Part shown: positions 24,590-34,213 of the stretch, one piece after another
Layout of the letters: the number at the start of each line of letters is the position of its first letter
Position numbering within the stretch: position 1 is the stretch's first letter
NCBI GenBank assembly: GCA_963977065.1
Contig: CAXBNF010000003.1
Location: 124,001 to 188,000, forward strand
Length of the DNA: 64,000 bases
From: Planktosalinus sp963977065
Lineage (GTDB): Bacteria; Bacteroidota; Bacteroidia; Flavobacteriales; Flavobacteriaceae
Reading direction: 5' to 3'
Program-made: the position numbers and the translations under genes
The notes under the pieces: generated by a model
Told to the model about the DNA's origin: nothing
The model's input: only the letters and a program-made list of their open reading frames with translations
Databases searched by the model: none

Positions 24590-25321
24590 ATGTTGTTAAA
24601 TCTCCGCTCAAAGAATGGTGCACTACTTTTTCTGGTCGTGTTTCTCATTGCAATAAATGCAATTATTATTTCAAAATTTGAAATCGAAATTTCAAGAATG
24701 GTGAGGGTTCTCACGGCATTTACATTCTTTATTTTCTTTATATTCTATAGAAATTACTGGAAAGGATTTGTTTTTTTGGCATTAATCCTTTTTACATTGA
24801 GGGATCTTTTCATCATAAACTATGAACTGAGCGCCTACAAAACGTCTTCGTTTATATTTACAATTTTCGCTTATGCAACATTAATTTATTATGTCATCCC
24901 AAAATTGAAAATTATAAAGTTTACCACTTCTTTAGCTTTATTTATATTGATATTGGTGGGATTAAACCTTTTCAATTTATATTATTTGTCAGAAATATTA
25001 ACTGATAAGTTGGAAAATGGGCTTCAACTAATTTTGTTTTATTTACAAGGCTGTATCTTGTTGATACTAGCTTTTGTTGCTTATTGGTATTATGATCGAT
25101 TTTTTGGTAAAACACCCTTGCATTATCTGTTTTTTGTGCTGTGTTTTGTTTTTTCTGACCTAAGCGGATTGGCAGCATATTTTTACGAAATTGAAGTTGC
25201 CTTTTATTTTGAAAGGTTTTTCTATATCCTTGGACTTTATCTTCTCGTTAACTTTGCTTTTACTGTAGCTCACCCCGAAAATGAAGGTAAATTACAGATT
25301 GAACAAGAGAATTATTTATAA
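24590..25321 (+). CDS. Polytopic membrane protein of unknown function
   Basis: 243 residues with seven or eight predicted helices covering residues about 10-232. It has no signal peptide beyond the first helix and no conserved charged pair that I recognise. The helix count and size resemble YhhN-like or other small integral membrane enzymes, but no motif supports naming it. A charged tail (HPENEGKLQIEQENYL) ends the protein. It lies alone between purM and prfA on the same strand, with gaps of 105 and 111 bp. Confidence 0.7.
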   Translation: MLLNLRSKNGALLFLVVFLIAINAIIISKFEIEISRMVRVLTAFTFFIFFIFYRNYWKGFVFLALILFTLRDLFIINYELSAYKTSSFIFTIFAYATLIYYVIPKLKIIKFTTSLALFILILVGLNLFNLYYLSEILTDKLENGLQLILFYLQGCILLILAFVAYWYYDRFFGKTPLHYLFFVLCFVFSDLSGLAAYFYEIEVAFYFERFFYILGLYLLVNFAFTVAHPENEGKLQIEQENYL

Positions 25322-25399
25322 AACACCCATTAGTTTTACCAAGAAAAAGAATAAAATTTCATTTCACTATGATATTCTAATAAATACATTTTATTATAT

Positions 25400-25407
25400 T
25401 AAATTTG
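25400..25407 (+). promoter_or_regulatory. prfA promoter -7 element (TAAATTTG)
   Basis: It matches TAnnTTTG and lies 25 bp before ATG 25433. The intervening AGGGAGA (25423-25429) is a purine-rich Shine-Dalgarno-like stretch, uncommon in this window. Confidence 0.55.
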
Positions 25408-25432
25408 CACCACTCAAATACAGAGGGAGACT

Positions 25433-26509
25433 ATGTTAGAAAAACTGCAAATTGTAAAACAACGCTTTGATGAAGTGAGTGATTTAATCATTCAACCCGA
25501 TATCATTTCAGATCAAAAGCGCTATGTTCAACTTAATAAGGAATACAAAGATTTACGCAAGTTGATGGACAAGCGTGAAGAGTATGTCACGCTTTCAAAC
25601 AGTATTAGTGAAGCTGAAGAAATCATCAATGACGGTAGTGATGCCGAAATGATGGAAATGGCAAAAATGGAAATGGAAGCTGCTAAAGAACGCCTACCAG
25701 TGCTAGAAGAGGAAATTAAATTCTTGCTAATCCCGAAAGATCCGGAAGATGCCAAAAATGTTGTTATGGAAATTAGAGCCGGTACCGGTGGAGACGAAGC
25801 CAGTATTTTTGCAGGTGACTTGTACAGAATGTACACAAAATATTGTGAAAGTAGAGGATGGAATACTCATGTGATGGATTTTAGTGAAGGCACCAACGGT
25901 GGCTATAAGGAAATTCAGTTTGAAGTCAATGGCGAAGATGTGTATGGAACCCTTAAGTTTGAAGCGGGTGTGCACCGTGTGCAAAGAGTTCCCCAAACTG
26001 AAACACAAGGTCGCGTGCATACCAGTGCCGCAACAGTCATGGTACTTCCAGAAGCCGAAGAATTTGATGTCCAAATCGACCCAAAAGATGTGCGTATCGA
26101 CTTTTTCTGTTCGTCTGGACCCGGTGGACAATCAGTTAACACCACTTATTCTGCTGTGCGTTTAACACACGTTCCCACAGGAATTGTAGCACAATGTCAG
26201 GATGAAAAATCCCAACATAAAAATAAAGACAAAGCCTTTAAAGTATTGCGTTCCAGATTGTATGACATCGAGTTGGCAAAACGCCAGGAAGAGGATGCCG
26301 CCAAACGAAACTCACAAGTAAGCAGTGGCGACCGAAGTGCAAAAATTAGAACCTATAACTATTCTCAGGGAAGGGTGACAGACCACCGCATTGGTTTAAC
26401 TCTATATGATTTAGGAAATATAATCAATGGTGATATTCAAAAAATTATAGACGAGCTTCAACTAGTTGACAATACAGAGAAATTAAAGGTAAATAGTGAT
26501 GTTTTTTGA
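25433..26509 (+). CDS. prfA: Peptide chain release factor 1
   Basis: 358 residues, the normal RF1 length. The codon-recognition loop reads RVPQTETQGRVHTSAAT, with a PxT tripeptide (PQT where E. coli has PAT), which marks RF1 (UAA/UAG) rather than RF2 (SPF). The catalytic SGPGGQSVN loop (GGQ at about residues 231-233) is intact. DPEDAKNVVMEIRAGTGGDEA is the conserved domain 2 entry. It is followed 46 bp later by pyrF. Confidence 0.96.
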   Translation: MLEKLQIVKQRFDEVSDLIIQPDIISDQKRYVQLNKEYKDLRKLMDKREEYVTLSNSISEAEEIINDGSDAEMMEMAKMEMEAAKERLPVLEEEIKFLLIPKDPEDAKNVVMEIRAGTGGDEASIFAGDLYRMYTKYCESRGWNTHVMDFSEGTNGGYKEIQFEVNGEDVYGTLKFEAGVHRVQRVPQTETQGRVHTSAATVMVLPEAEEFDVQIDPKDVRIDFFCSSGPGGQSVNTTYSAVRLTHVPTGIVAQCQDEKSQHKNKDKAFKVLRSRLYDIELAKRQEEDAAKRNSQVSSGDRSAKIRTYNYSQGRVTDHRIGLTLYDLGNIINGDIQKIIDELQLVDNTEKLKVNSDVF

Positions 26510-26555
26510 TAGATGTTAAACGTAAATAAAAGACTTTTATAAAAACTGAAATTAA

Positions 26556-27377
26556 TTGACTAGGGAATTTTTAATAGAACAAATCAAACAAAAACAATCC
26601 TTTCTTTGTATTGGACTGGATGTTGATTTACATAAAATTCCAAAACATCTACTGGATACAGATGACCCCATTTTTGAATTCAACAAAGCCATTATTGATG
26701 CCACACATCATTTGGCTGTTGCTTACAAACCCAATACGGCCTTTTATGAAGCTTATGGAATCAAGGGTTGGCAATCCCTTGAAAAAACCATTCAGTATCT
26801 CAACAATAACTATCCTGATCTTTTCACTATAGCAGACGCCAAGCGGGGTGATATTGGCAACACTTCGACGATGTATGCCAAAGCTTTTTTTGAAGACCTG
26901 CAATTTGATGCGGTTACCGTAGCTCCCTATATGGGAAAAGATTCTGTGGAACCGTTCTTAAATTTCGAAAATAAATTTGCCATTTTGTTAGCGCTTACAT
27001 CAAATGCGGGAGCATTTGATTTTCAAACTCAAAAAATCGAATCAACACAACTCTACAAACACGTATTAAAGACTTCAAAAAATTGGAAGAATAGTGAAAG
27101 ACTGATGTATGTTGTGGGCGCTACCAAAGCTGAATATTTTTCGGAAATCAGAAAAATTATCCCTGATAGTTTCCTTCTTGTTCCCGGAGTGGGTGCTCAA
27201 GGCGGAAGTCTTCAAGATGCTTGTCAATTCGGATTAAACAAGGATGTGGGATTGCTGATTAACTCATCCCGGGGAGTTATTTTCGCTTCAAGCGAAAAGG
27301 ATTTTGCCACAAGAGCAGCACAAGAAGCAGAAAAACTAAAAAAAGAAATGCAACAAATCCTGAAAGAGCGATACTAA
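26556..27377 (+). CDS. pyrF: Orotidine 5'-phosphate decarboxylase (type 2), TTG start
   Basis: 273 residues, the long type 2 OMP decarboxylase. Active-site motifs are SFLCIGLDVD (Asp), AYKPNTAFYEAYG (Lys) and FTIADAKRGDIGNTS (the catalytic DAKRGD with Lys). VPGVGAQGGS and NSSRGVIFA bind phosphate. It forms UMP in pyrimidine synthesis. An in-frame TAA immediately precedes the TTG at 26556, and the family opens with MTRxxLIEQI, so TTG is taken as the start codon. The next gene begins 11 bp downstream. Confidence 0.93.
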   Translation: MTREFLIEQIKQKQSFLCIGLDVDLHKIPKHLLDTDDPIFEFNKAIIDATHHLAVAYKPNTAFYEAYGIKGWQSLEKTIQYLNNNYPDLFTIADAKRGDIGNTSTMYAKAFFEDLQFDAVTVAPYMGKDSVEPFLNFENKFAILLALTSNAGAFDFQTQKIESTQLYKHVLKTSKNWKNSERLMYVVGATKAEYFSEIRKIIPDSFLLVPGVGAQGGSLQDACQFGLNKDVGLLINSSRGVIFASSEKDFATRAAQEAEKLKKEMQQILKERY

Positions 27378-27388
27378 ATCTCACTTTT

Positions 27389-28174
27389 ATGGAAATTACA
27401 GACGCCCTAAACCGAAAAGTTTCCCTTCCCGGAACGCCTCAACGTATAGTTTCCCTTGTTCCTTCACAAACAGAATTATTAGTTGATTTAGGCCTTAGAA
27501 AGCAAATCGTAGGAATCACCAAATTTTGCGTACATCCGGATGACCTTAGAAAAGAAAAAACGATTGTTGGCGGTACAAAACAGGTGCATTTTGATAAAAT
27601 CAAAGACCTGAAACCCGATATTATTCTTTGCAATAAAGAAGAAAATACACAAGAAATGGTTCTTGAACTCGAGAAAATTGCTCCGGTTTGGGTAAGTGAT
27701 ATTAAGACTGTTGAAGACTGTTGCGAAATGATTTTAAGTTTGGGTCAACTTTTTGCAAAACAAGATGTTGCCTTTAAAATCACTCAACAAATTCAAGTTG
27801 AAACAAAAATATTCGCTGAATTTATCAACAATAAACCCTCATTTAAAGTTGCCTATCTCATTTGGAAAGACCCCTATATGGTCGCTGGAAAAGATACTTT
27901 TATAAACACACTTTTAGAACTGAATAATTTCAAAAATATATTTTTAAATATAGAAGGGAGATATCCCAAAGTAACACTTGAAGAATTAAAAAAAGTAGAC
28001 CTAATTTTGCTCTCATCAGAACCATATCCATTTAGTGAAAAACACATTTTAGAAATTGAAGAGGTGGTTAAAAATAAAAAAATACTCCTTGTAGACGGGG
28101 AGTATTTTAGTTGGTATGGTTCAAGGCTTTTAAAGGCCTTTTCCTATTTTAAGAAATTACATTCAAAACTATAA
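27389..28174 (+). CDS. Helical-backbone metal receptor (BtuF-like), apparently cytoplasmic
   Basis: 261 residues of the cobalamin/siderophore periplasmic-binding fold: PQRIVSLVPSQTELLVDLGL, VGITKFCVHPDDL and KDLKPDIILCNKEEN are typical of BtuF. There is no signal peptide: it begins MEITDALNRKVSLPGTP. Bacteroidota carry many such leaderless homologues, so a role in B12 or metal handling in the cytoplasm is possible but unproven. The gap to pyrF is 11 bp, so they are probably co-transcribed. It ends 5 bp from a convergent DUF4197 gene. Confidence 0.85.
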   Translation: MEITDALNRKVSLPGTPQRIVSLVPSQTELLVDLGLRKQIVGITKFCVHPDDLRKEKTIVGGTKQVHFDKIKDLKPDIILCNKEENTQEMVLELEKIAPVWVSDIKTVEDCCEMILSLGQLFAKQDVAFKITQQIQVETKIFAEFINNKPSFKVAYLIWKDPYMVAGKDTFINTLLELNNFKNIFLNIEGRYPKVTLEELKKVDLILLSSEPYPFSEKHILEIEEVVKNKKILLVDGEYFSWYGSRLLKAFSYFKKLHSKL

Positions 28175-28179
28175 ATCCA

Positions 28180-28887
28180 TTAGCGGTCTTGAAGCGCAAA
28201 CACCTTTCTTAGCAAATCGGTTGTTCTCGATGAGAAGTTAGTTCTGATTTCCTTTTCTTCAACAGCAATCATAGTAAAAACACCTTTTAATGCCTCTTGA
28301 GTAACATAATCTGTAAGATCTGGATTCACATTATTTGTAAGCGGAATCGCATTATACTGTGTAATGATATTACTCCAAACCTGCGTTGCTCCAACTTTGT
28401 CAAGCGAATTTGAAATTACAGGACTAAAACTATTATAAAGTTGACTTGTTGTTTTATTAGCTAAATATTGAGTTGCAGCATTATCTGAGCCCAACAATAT
28501 ATTCTTTGCGTCATCAAATGTGATTTCTTGTACGGCACTAACAAAAATGGGAGTTGCCTCTTTGACAGCATCTTCTGCAGCACGGTTAAGAACCTTTAAA
28601 CCTTCATCTGCCAGATTACCAAGACCTATATCTCGCAAGGTTTTGTCAACCTTTTGAAGTTCTTGTGGAAGCAAAACTTTAACGAGTTCGTTTTTGAAAA
28701 AACCATCAGTCTGAGTGAGTTTGGAAACTTGTTTATCAATACCCTTATCAAGAGCCTGTCTCAATCCTGATGCAATATCAGCATTAGTGAGTTCTCCACC
28801 ACCTTGAGGAAGGGAATTAACAACTTGCTGCAATTCTGCACAAGAAATTAAGCTTATCGAAATGAATAAAAAAAGTGTCTTTTTCAT
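28180..28887 (-). CDS. DUF4197 lipoprotein
   Basis: 235 residues from ATG 28887. An in-frame ATG at 28923 would put 12 hydrophobic residues ahead of a normal lipoprotein signal and lies inside a terminator stem, so it is rejected. Lipobox SLISC gives Cys at residue 16. The remainder is helical and matches DUF4197 (GLRQALDKGIDKQVSKL, FFKNELVKVLLPQELQKVD, AATQYLANKTTSQLY). The function of DUF4197 is unknown. It should be attached to an envelope membrane. Confidence 0.85.
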   Translation of the reverse strand: MKKTLFLFISISLISCAELQQVVNSLPQGGGELTNADIASGLRQALDKGIDKQVSKLTQTDGFFKNELVKVLLPQELQKVDKTLRDIGLGNLADEGLKVLNRAAEDAVKEATPIFVSAVQEITFDDAKNILLGSDNAATQYLANKTTSQLYNSFSPVISNSLDKVGATQVWSNIITQYNAIPLTNNVNPDLTDYVTQEALKGVFTMIAVEEKEIRTNFSSRTTDLLRKVFALQDR

Positions 28888-28911
28888 AGAAATCATTTTT
28901 TTGATAAATAT

Positions 28912-28941
28912 AAAAAAAAACATCCCGAAAACTTCGGGATG
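28912..28941 (-). terminator. Terminator after the T9SS cargo gene
   Basis: CATCCCGAA (28921-28929) pairs with TTCGGGATG (28933-28941) around AAC. The A-run at 28912-28920 gives a U-tract on the minus strand, so it ends the 28965-29894 transcript. Confidence 0.85.
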
Positions 28942-28964
28942 TTTTAAAATATATGTTGTTTAAA

Positions 28965-29894
28965 TTATTTCACAACTTTAACTGTTTTGGTAGTGTTTCC
29001 AATAGTTACTTCTACAAAGTAAATACCAGATTTAAAAGTACTCATATTTACAGTTGGAGAAATTGTGTTAGGAGCGTTTGAATACACATTTTGTCCCAAT
29101 ACATTGTAAACGGCTACTTTATTAACAGCCTCATTTGATTGAATGTTTAAAACATCTTTCACTGGATTTGGATATACCTTAAATGTTTCAGCATCAAAGT
29201 CAGATGTTGATAAAACTCCTTGAGCTATAGTTAGGTCGTCTATGTACATTTCGTTATTTGTACTTGCTGAGAATAAATTAATGGCTGCAAATTCAAAAAA
29301 CACTTGTCCACCAAATTCAAAGGGCTGATTTGAAAATTGGTTCACATCATTAATATCCAGTGACCAAGTTTCACCATCTAAATCATAAACAGCAGTTGTT
29401 TTAAACCATTCATCCTCAGGATAGGTAAAATTGAAATCAAAAACTGAACAATCAATCACACCGGTAACTCCACCAGTACCACCACTGGCTTCATCACAAT
29501 TGAAATAAACGTTACCACCCATAAGTGCTTGATTCCAAGCAACTCCATCAGCAGTTAAAGATGCTTGCATGTTAAAATATCCACCCTTTCCTGTTGGTAT
29601 GTATGAAAACCATTGAACAGTATAAATACCGCTTGTTGGTGCATCTGGAATAAGTAAAAGTACATCAGTAACTCCAGAACCATCAATAAGTAAAGAAAGA
29701 TCTCCAGAGTTGGAAAAATCAAGAACTACATCAGCGTCATCAGAGGGTGTTCCAGACCAAGTTCGAAAGTGGTCAGCTTGTGCCGAAATGTTTCCTATGG
29801 AATAGGATTCAAAATCATCTTGTAAAATAATTTGGGCATTTGTGTCAATAGCAAAAAATGCTAAAGCAAATGCTAAAAAGTAAATTTTTTTCAT
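28965..29894 (-). CDS. Secreted protein with type IX sorting domain
   Basis: 309 residues. The signal peptide ends at TNAQ (residue 21). Residues about 24-225 form a beta-sandwich, concanavalin-like or MAM-like (ILQDDFESYSIGN, VLLLIPDAPTSGIYTVQWFS, MYIDDLTIAQ). The C-terminal 75 residues are a T9SS type A sorting domain: FKVYPNPVKDVLNI, KVAVYNVLGQNVYS, FKSGIYFVEVTIGN and TKTVKVVK. The ligand or substrate is unknown. It is expected to be exported and attached to or released from the cell surface by the gliding-associated T9SS. Confidence 0.88.
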   Translation of the reverse strand: MKKIYFLAFALAFFAIDTNAQIILQDDFESYSIGNISAQADHFRTWSGTPSDDADVVLDFSNSGDLSLLIDGSGVTDVLLLIPDAPTSGIYTVQWFSYIPTGKGGYFNMQASLTADGVAWNQALMGGNVYFNCDEASGGTGGVTGVIDCSVFDFNFTYPEDEWFKTTAVYDLDGETWSLDINDVNQFSNQPFEFGGQVFFEFAAINLFSASTNNEMYIDDLTIAQGVLSTSDFDAETFKVYPNPVKDVLNIQSNEAVNKVAVYNVLGQNVYSNAPNTISPTVNMSTFKSGIYFVEVTIGNTTKTVKVVK

Positions 29895-30109
29895 AATTTA
29901 AGATTTGAGTTTAATTTTAAAATTTTTTATATGACTATTTTGAAATAGTCTGTATCAACAAATGTAACAAAGATTATACTCTAATAAAAATTTCTTTTGA
30001 TTCATTTTCTATTTTAACTACTTTTTTAACATTACTGTTCTGCAGTATTTATTGACCTTCTTTAAAGTTGTTTTTGTAAATTGCACCTCCAAAGTAAGAA
30101 AATTTTAGT

Positions 30110-33100
30110 ATGCAAGACCAAACCCCTTATACCCCAAAAAATAAAGTTAGAATTGTGACAGCAGCCTCTCTTTTTGATGGTCATGATGCAGCAATCAATA
30201 TTATGCGGCGCATCATCCAGTCCACAGGTGTTGAAGTAATTCATCTGGGTCATGACAGAAGTGTGGAAGAAGTTGTGAATACTGCTATTCAGGAAGATGC
30301 AAATGCTATTGCTATGACTTCCTATCAAGGAGGACACAATGAATACTTCAAGTATATGTATGATTTGTTACAAGAAAAGGGAGCAGGTCACATTAAAATA
30401 TTTGGTGGGGGTGGCGGTGTGATTCTTCCCGAAGAAATCAAGGAATTAATGAATTATGGTATAACCAAAATTTATTCACCTGATGACGGCCGCGAACTTG
30501 GCCTTCAGGGTATGATTAATGATTTGGTAAAACAATCAGACTTTCCAATCGGAGAGCAATTAGATACTGAAATTGAAAATCTAGATAAAAAGAATCCTAC
30601 AGCTATAGCACGGGTTATTTCATCTGCCGAAAATTTTCCAGAAATAGCCAAAGAAACCTTAGCCAAAATCCACAAAAAAAATAAAACTTCAAAAACGCCT
30701 GTTTTAGGAATCACCGGAACCGGGGGTGCGGGCAAATCTTCTTTAGTTGACGAATTGGTAAGACGTTTTCTGGTTGATTTTCCTGATAAAACTTTGGGAA
30801 TTATTTCTGTCGATCCCTCAAAACGTAAAACCGGAGGTGCATTATTAGGTGATAGAATAAGAATGAATGCGATCAATAACCCTAGAGTTTATATGCGTTC
30901 TCTAGCAACACGCCAGTCCAATCTCGCGCTTTCAAAATATGTAGCCGAAGCCATTGAAGTTCTAAAAGCCGCAAAATTTGACTTAATCATCTTGGAAACA
31001 TCAGGAATTGGGCAGAGCGATACAGAAATCATTGAACATAGTGACTTGTCACTTTATGTGATGACCCCGGAGTTTGGTGCTGCCACCCAGCTCGAAAAAA
31101 TTGATATGCTTGACTTTGCTGATATTGTTGCTATCAACAAATTTGATAAGCGGGGCGCACTTGATGCCTTGCGCGATGTTAAAAAACAATACCAACGCAA
31201 CCACCAATTGTGGGATGCCAAACCGGAATCACTTCCTGTATTTGGAACCATAGCATCTCAGTTTAATGACCCGGGAATGAACACTCTGTATATGAAAGTG
31301 ATGAAAGAACTTTCTGAAAAAACAGAAACGCAATTAAAAAGCACTTTCAAAATTACAGACGAAATGTCTGAAAAAATATTTGTCATTCCACCGGCAAGAA
31401 CAAGATATCTCTCAGAAATTGCTGAAAATAATAGAGCCTATGATAAAAAGGCTGACGAACAAATCGAGGTTGCTCAAAAGCTATATGGAATTTTCAAAAC
31501 TTTGGAAACAGTTTCAAATTCAAGCTTACAATTAACTACCGCCGGACTTGAGTTTGAAAATGAAAAATCTTCAGAAAAAGAATTGTCCAAATTACTTCTT
31601 GCTGAGTTTGATAGCACAAAAATGAATTTAAACCCTTATAATTGGGAAAAAATTGTCAATTGGGAAAGTACCGTCGCAAAATACAAAACGCCAGTATATT
31701 CATTCAAAGTAAGAGATAAAGAACTAAAAATCGAAACACACTCAGAATCACTTTCACATCTGCAAATACCCAAAGTGGCCTTGCCTAAATACCAAGCCTG
31801 GGGTGATTTATTGCGCTGGATGTTACAGGAAAATGTGCCCGGTGAGTTTCCTTATACTTCCGGACTTTACCCATTCAAACGACAAGGTGAAGATCCAACC
31901 CGAATGTTTGCCGGCGAAGGTGGCCCTGAACGCACAAACAAACGATTTCACTATGTAAGTCTGGGATTGCCGGCAAAACGTCTTTCAACAGCATTTGACA
32001 GTGTGACCCTTTATGGAAACGACCCGGATTACCGCCCTGATATTTACGGAAAAATTGGAAATGCCGGTGTGTCTATTTGTTGTTTGGACGATGCAAAAAA
32101 ATTATATTCCGGTTTTGACCTGAGTCACCCAATGACCTCTGTGAGTATGACCATTAATGGTCCTGCACCTATGTTACTCGGTTTCTTTATGAATGCCGCC
32201 ATCGATCAGAATTGTGAAAAATACATCATAGAAAACAATCTTGAAAAAGATGTAGAAACTAAAATCGCAAAAATTTACAAAGATAAAAGTGTAGAGAGAC
32301 CCAAATATAATGGTCAGCTTCCTGAAGGGAATAACGGTTTGGGATTGATGTTGTTGGGGGTAACAGGCGACCAGGTTTTACCAAAAGACGTTTATCAAAA
32401 AATTAAAGCTGAAACACTCAAGCAAGTACGTGGTACTGTACAAGCAGATATTTTAAAAGAAGACCAGGCACAAAACACCTGTATTTTTTCAACAGAATTT
32501 GCGCTTAGGTTGATGGGCGATGTTCAGGAATATTTTATCAAAGAAAAAGTAAGGAACTTCTATTCGGTTTCTATTTCTGGATATCACATTGCCGAGGCAG
32601 GCGCAAACCCCATTACACAATTGGCACTCACTTTGTCAAACGGATTCACTTACGTGGAATATTATCTGAGCCGTGGAATGGACATCAATGAATTTGGGCC
32701 TAATTTATCCTTCTTTTTCTCAAACGGCATTGACCCTGAATATGCGGTGATTGGTCGTGTTGCCAGACGCATTTGGGCGAAAGCCTTAAAAGAAAAATAC
32801 AAAGCCAATCCAAGAGCGCAGATGTTGAAATACCACATTCAGACTTCCGGGCGTTCCCTGCATGCACAGGAGATTGACTTTAATGACATAAGAACTACAC
32901 TTCAAGCCTTGTATGCGATTTATGATAACTGCAATTCACTTCATACAAATGCCTATGATGAAGCCATCACTACTCCCACAGAAGACTCTGTAAGACGGGC
33001 TATGGCTATTCAATTGATTATCAATAAAGAACTTGGTTTGACTAAAAATGAAAACCCCATTCAGGGTGCTTTTATTATTGAAGAGCTCACAGATTTGGTT

Positions 33101-33529
33101 GAAGAAGCCGTCTTGCTCGAATTTGATAGAATTACCGAAAGAGGAGGTGTGTTGGGTGCTATGGAAACAATGTACCAAAGAAGTAAAATCCAAGAAGAAA
33201 GTTTGTATTATGAAACTTTAAAGCACACCGGCGAGTTTCCCATTATTGGGGTTAATACTTTTTTGAGTTCCAAAGGATCGCCAACAATCATTCCATCAGA
33301 GGTGATAAGAGCCACAGAAGAGGAAAAACAATTTCAAATCAATACCTTAAAAAATCTTCACAAAACCTTTGAAGACAAAGCAGAAGATGCGTTGACAAAA
33401 GTTAAAGAGGCTGCCATAAACAACCAGAATATGTTTAATGAATTGATGGAAGCAACTAAAGTTTGTTCTTTGGGCCAAATAACTTTCGCTTTGTTTGAAG
33501 TGGGTGGGCAGTATAGGAGAAATATGTAA
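30110..33529 (+). CDS. icmF: Fused acyl-CoA mutase (IcmF type: B12 domain, G-protein chaperone, mutase)
   Basis: 1139 residues in the order diagnostic of IcmF. An N-terminal B12-binding domain has SLFDGHDAAINIMRR (cobalt ligand His25), SYQGGH and GGGGGV. A MeaI-like GTPase has P-loop GITGTGGAGKSS at about residues 200-211. A large C-terminal TIM-barrel mutase domain carries YPFKRQGEDPTRMFAGEGGP. Unfused methylmalonyl-CoA mutase has a C-terminal B12 domain and no GTPase. It interconverts branched and linear acyl-CoAs such as isobutyryl- and n-butyryl-CoA. Exact substrate is not readable here. The gene is monocistronic, with a 215-bp gap upstream that contains GACTATTT-TG-AAATAGTC (29933-29950). 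Confidence 0.92.
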   Translation: MQDQTPYTPKNKVRIVTAASLFDGHDAAINIMRRIIQSTGVEVIHLGHDRSVEEVVNTAIQEDANAIAMTSYQGGHNEYFKYMYDLLQEKGAGHIKIFGGGGGVILPEEIKELMNYGITKIYSPDDGRELGLQGMINDLVKQSDFPIGEQLDTEIENLDKKNPTAIARVISSAENFPEIAKETLAKIHKKNKTSKTPVLGITGTGGAGKSSLVDELVRRFLVDFPDKTLGIISVDPSKRKTGGALLGDRIRMNAINNPRVYMRSLATRQSNLALSKYVAEAIEVLKAAKFDLIILETSGIGQSDTEIIEHSDLSLYVMTPEFGAATQLEKIDMLDFADIVAINKFDKRGALDALRDVKKQYQRNHQLWDAKPESLPVFGTIASQFNDPGMNTLYMKVMKELSEKTETQLKSTFKITDEMSEKIFVIPPARTRYLSEIAENNRAYDKKADEQIEVAQKLYGIFKTLETVSNSSLQLTTAGLEFENEKSSEKELSKLLLAEFDSTKMNLNPYNWEKIVNWESTVAKYKTPVYSFKVRDKELKIETHSESLSHLQIPKVALPKYQAWGDLLRWMLQENVPGEFPYTSGLYPFKRQGEDPTRMFAGEGGPERTNKRFHYVSLGLPAKRLSTAFDSVTLYGNDPDYRPDIYGKIGNAGVSICCLDDAKKLYSGFDLSHPMTSVSMTINGPAPMLLGFFMNAAIDQNCEKYIIENNLEKDVETKIAKIYKDKSVERPKYNGQLPEGNNGLGLMLLGVTGDQVLPKDVYQKIKAETLKQVRGTVQADILKEDQAQNTCIFSTEFALRLMGDVQEYFIKEKVRNFYSVSISGYHIAEAGANPITQLALTLSNGFTYVEYYLSRGMDINEFGPNLSFFFSNGIDPEYAVIGRVARRIWAKALKEKYKANPRAQMLKYHIQTSGRSLHAQEIDFNDIRTTLQALYAIYDNCNSLHTNAYDEAITTPTEDSVRRAMAIQLIINKELGLTKNENPIQGAFIIEELTDLVEEAVLLEFDRITERGGVLGAMETMYQRSKIQEESLYYETLKHTGEFPIIGVNTFLSSKGSPTIIPSEVIRATEEEKQFQINTLKNLHKTFEDKAEDALTKVKEAAINNQNMFNELMEATKVCSLGQITFALFEVGGQYRRNM

Positions 33530-33694
33530 GCAGCAAATTGATGTTTTGAAAGATTGCCGCAGAAAAAAATAAGTGAGTTGATTATGCAGATGGACCTGCA
33601 CTTGAATGAATTCTGAAACTTTTAGTTAAACATTATTCTAAAATTAGCAATAGAAAATGTACATTGAAAGCGTTTAAAAGTATATCTAATTTTA

Positions 33695-34090
33695 CTATAA
33701 AGTTAACGCCCAATTGTGTTGCATTTTTCTGAAACGTCTAATCTCTTTCCGAAGTAAGCTAATGAATTCTTTCCCATTGGGAACGGAACGCTCCAGTCGC
33801 TCACAGTTTTTATATAGCATTTTCGTTAAATGCTCCACAGATTCTGCATGTTTTTGCTTTTCTTCAGAATAGGTCTTTTGCTCAGCATTTATTATTTCAG
33901 GAAACAAAGAAATCGACTTTTGAACAATATCTCCTGTAAAATAAATATCAGGATGTTCTTTTCCTTCTTCATCCAAACCAGACATGTCACACACAAGAAA
34001 TTGAGAGATATTTTTAGACAATGTAAAAATCTCTAAAGCCTTTTTATATATAGGCGAGTGAGGAATAGGTATGGAAAAACTGTAATGCAT
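33695..34090 (-). CDS. Conserved hypothetical protein
   Basis: 131 residues, no signal peptide or membrane segment. It is helix-rich after an extended N-terminus (MHYSFSIPIPHSPIYKKALE), with IYFTGDIVQKSISLFPEIINAEQ and a basic C-terminus (LLRKEIRRFRKMQHNWALTL). It looks like a conserved Bacteroidota family without a name that I can give. It is divergent from an Lrp-type regulator gene 123 bp away, so they may share a control region. A helical nucleic-acid- or protein-binding role would be speculation. Confidence 0.65.
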   Translation of the reverse strand: MHYSFSIPIPHSPIYKKALEIFTLSKNISQFLVCDMSGLDEEGKEHPDIYFTGDIVQKSISLFPEIINAEQKTYSEEKQKHAESVEHLTKMLYKNCERLERSVPNGKEFISLLRKEIRRFRKMQHNWALTL

Positions 34091-34213
34091 TCTTGTTAGA
34101 TTTAGGGATCCAAAATTTATACAAATTTAGAGATTAGATTTATTTTTACGCTTATTATAATTAATAAATAGCGTATATTTACTTTAATTAATTAAGAATT
34201 AAATATTAAAACT

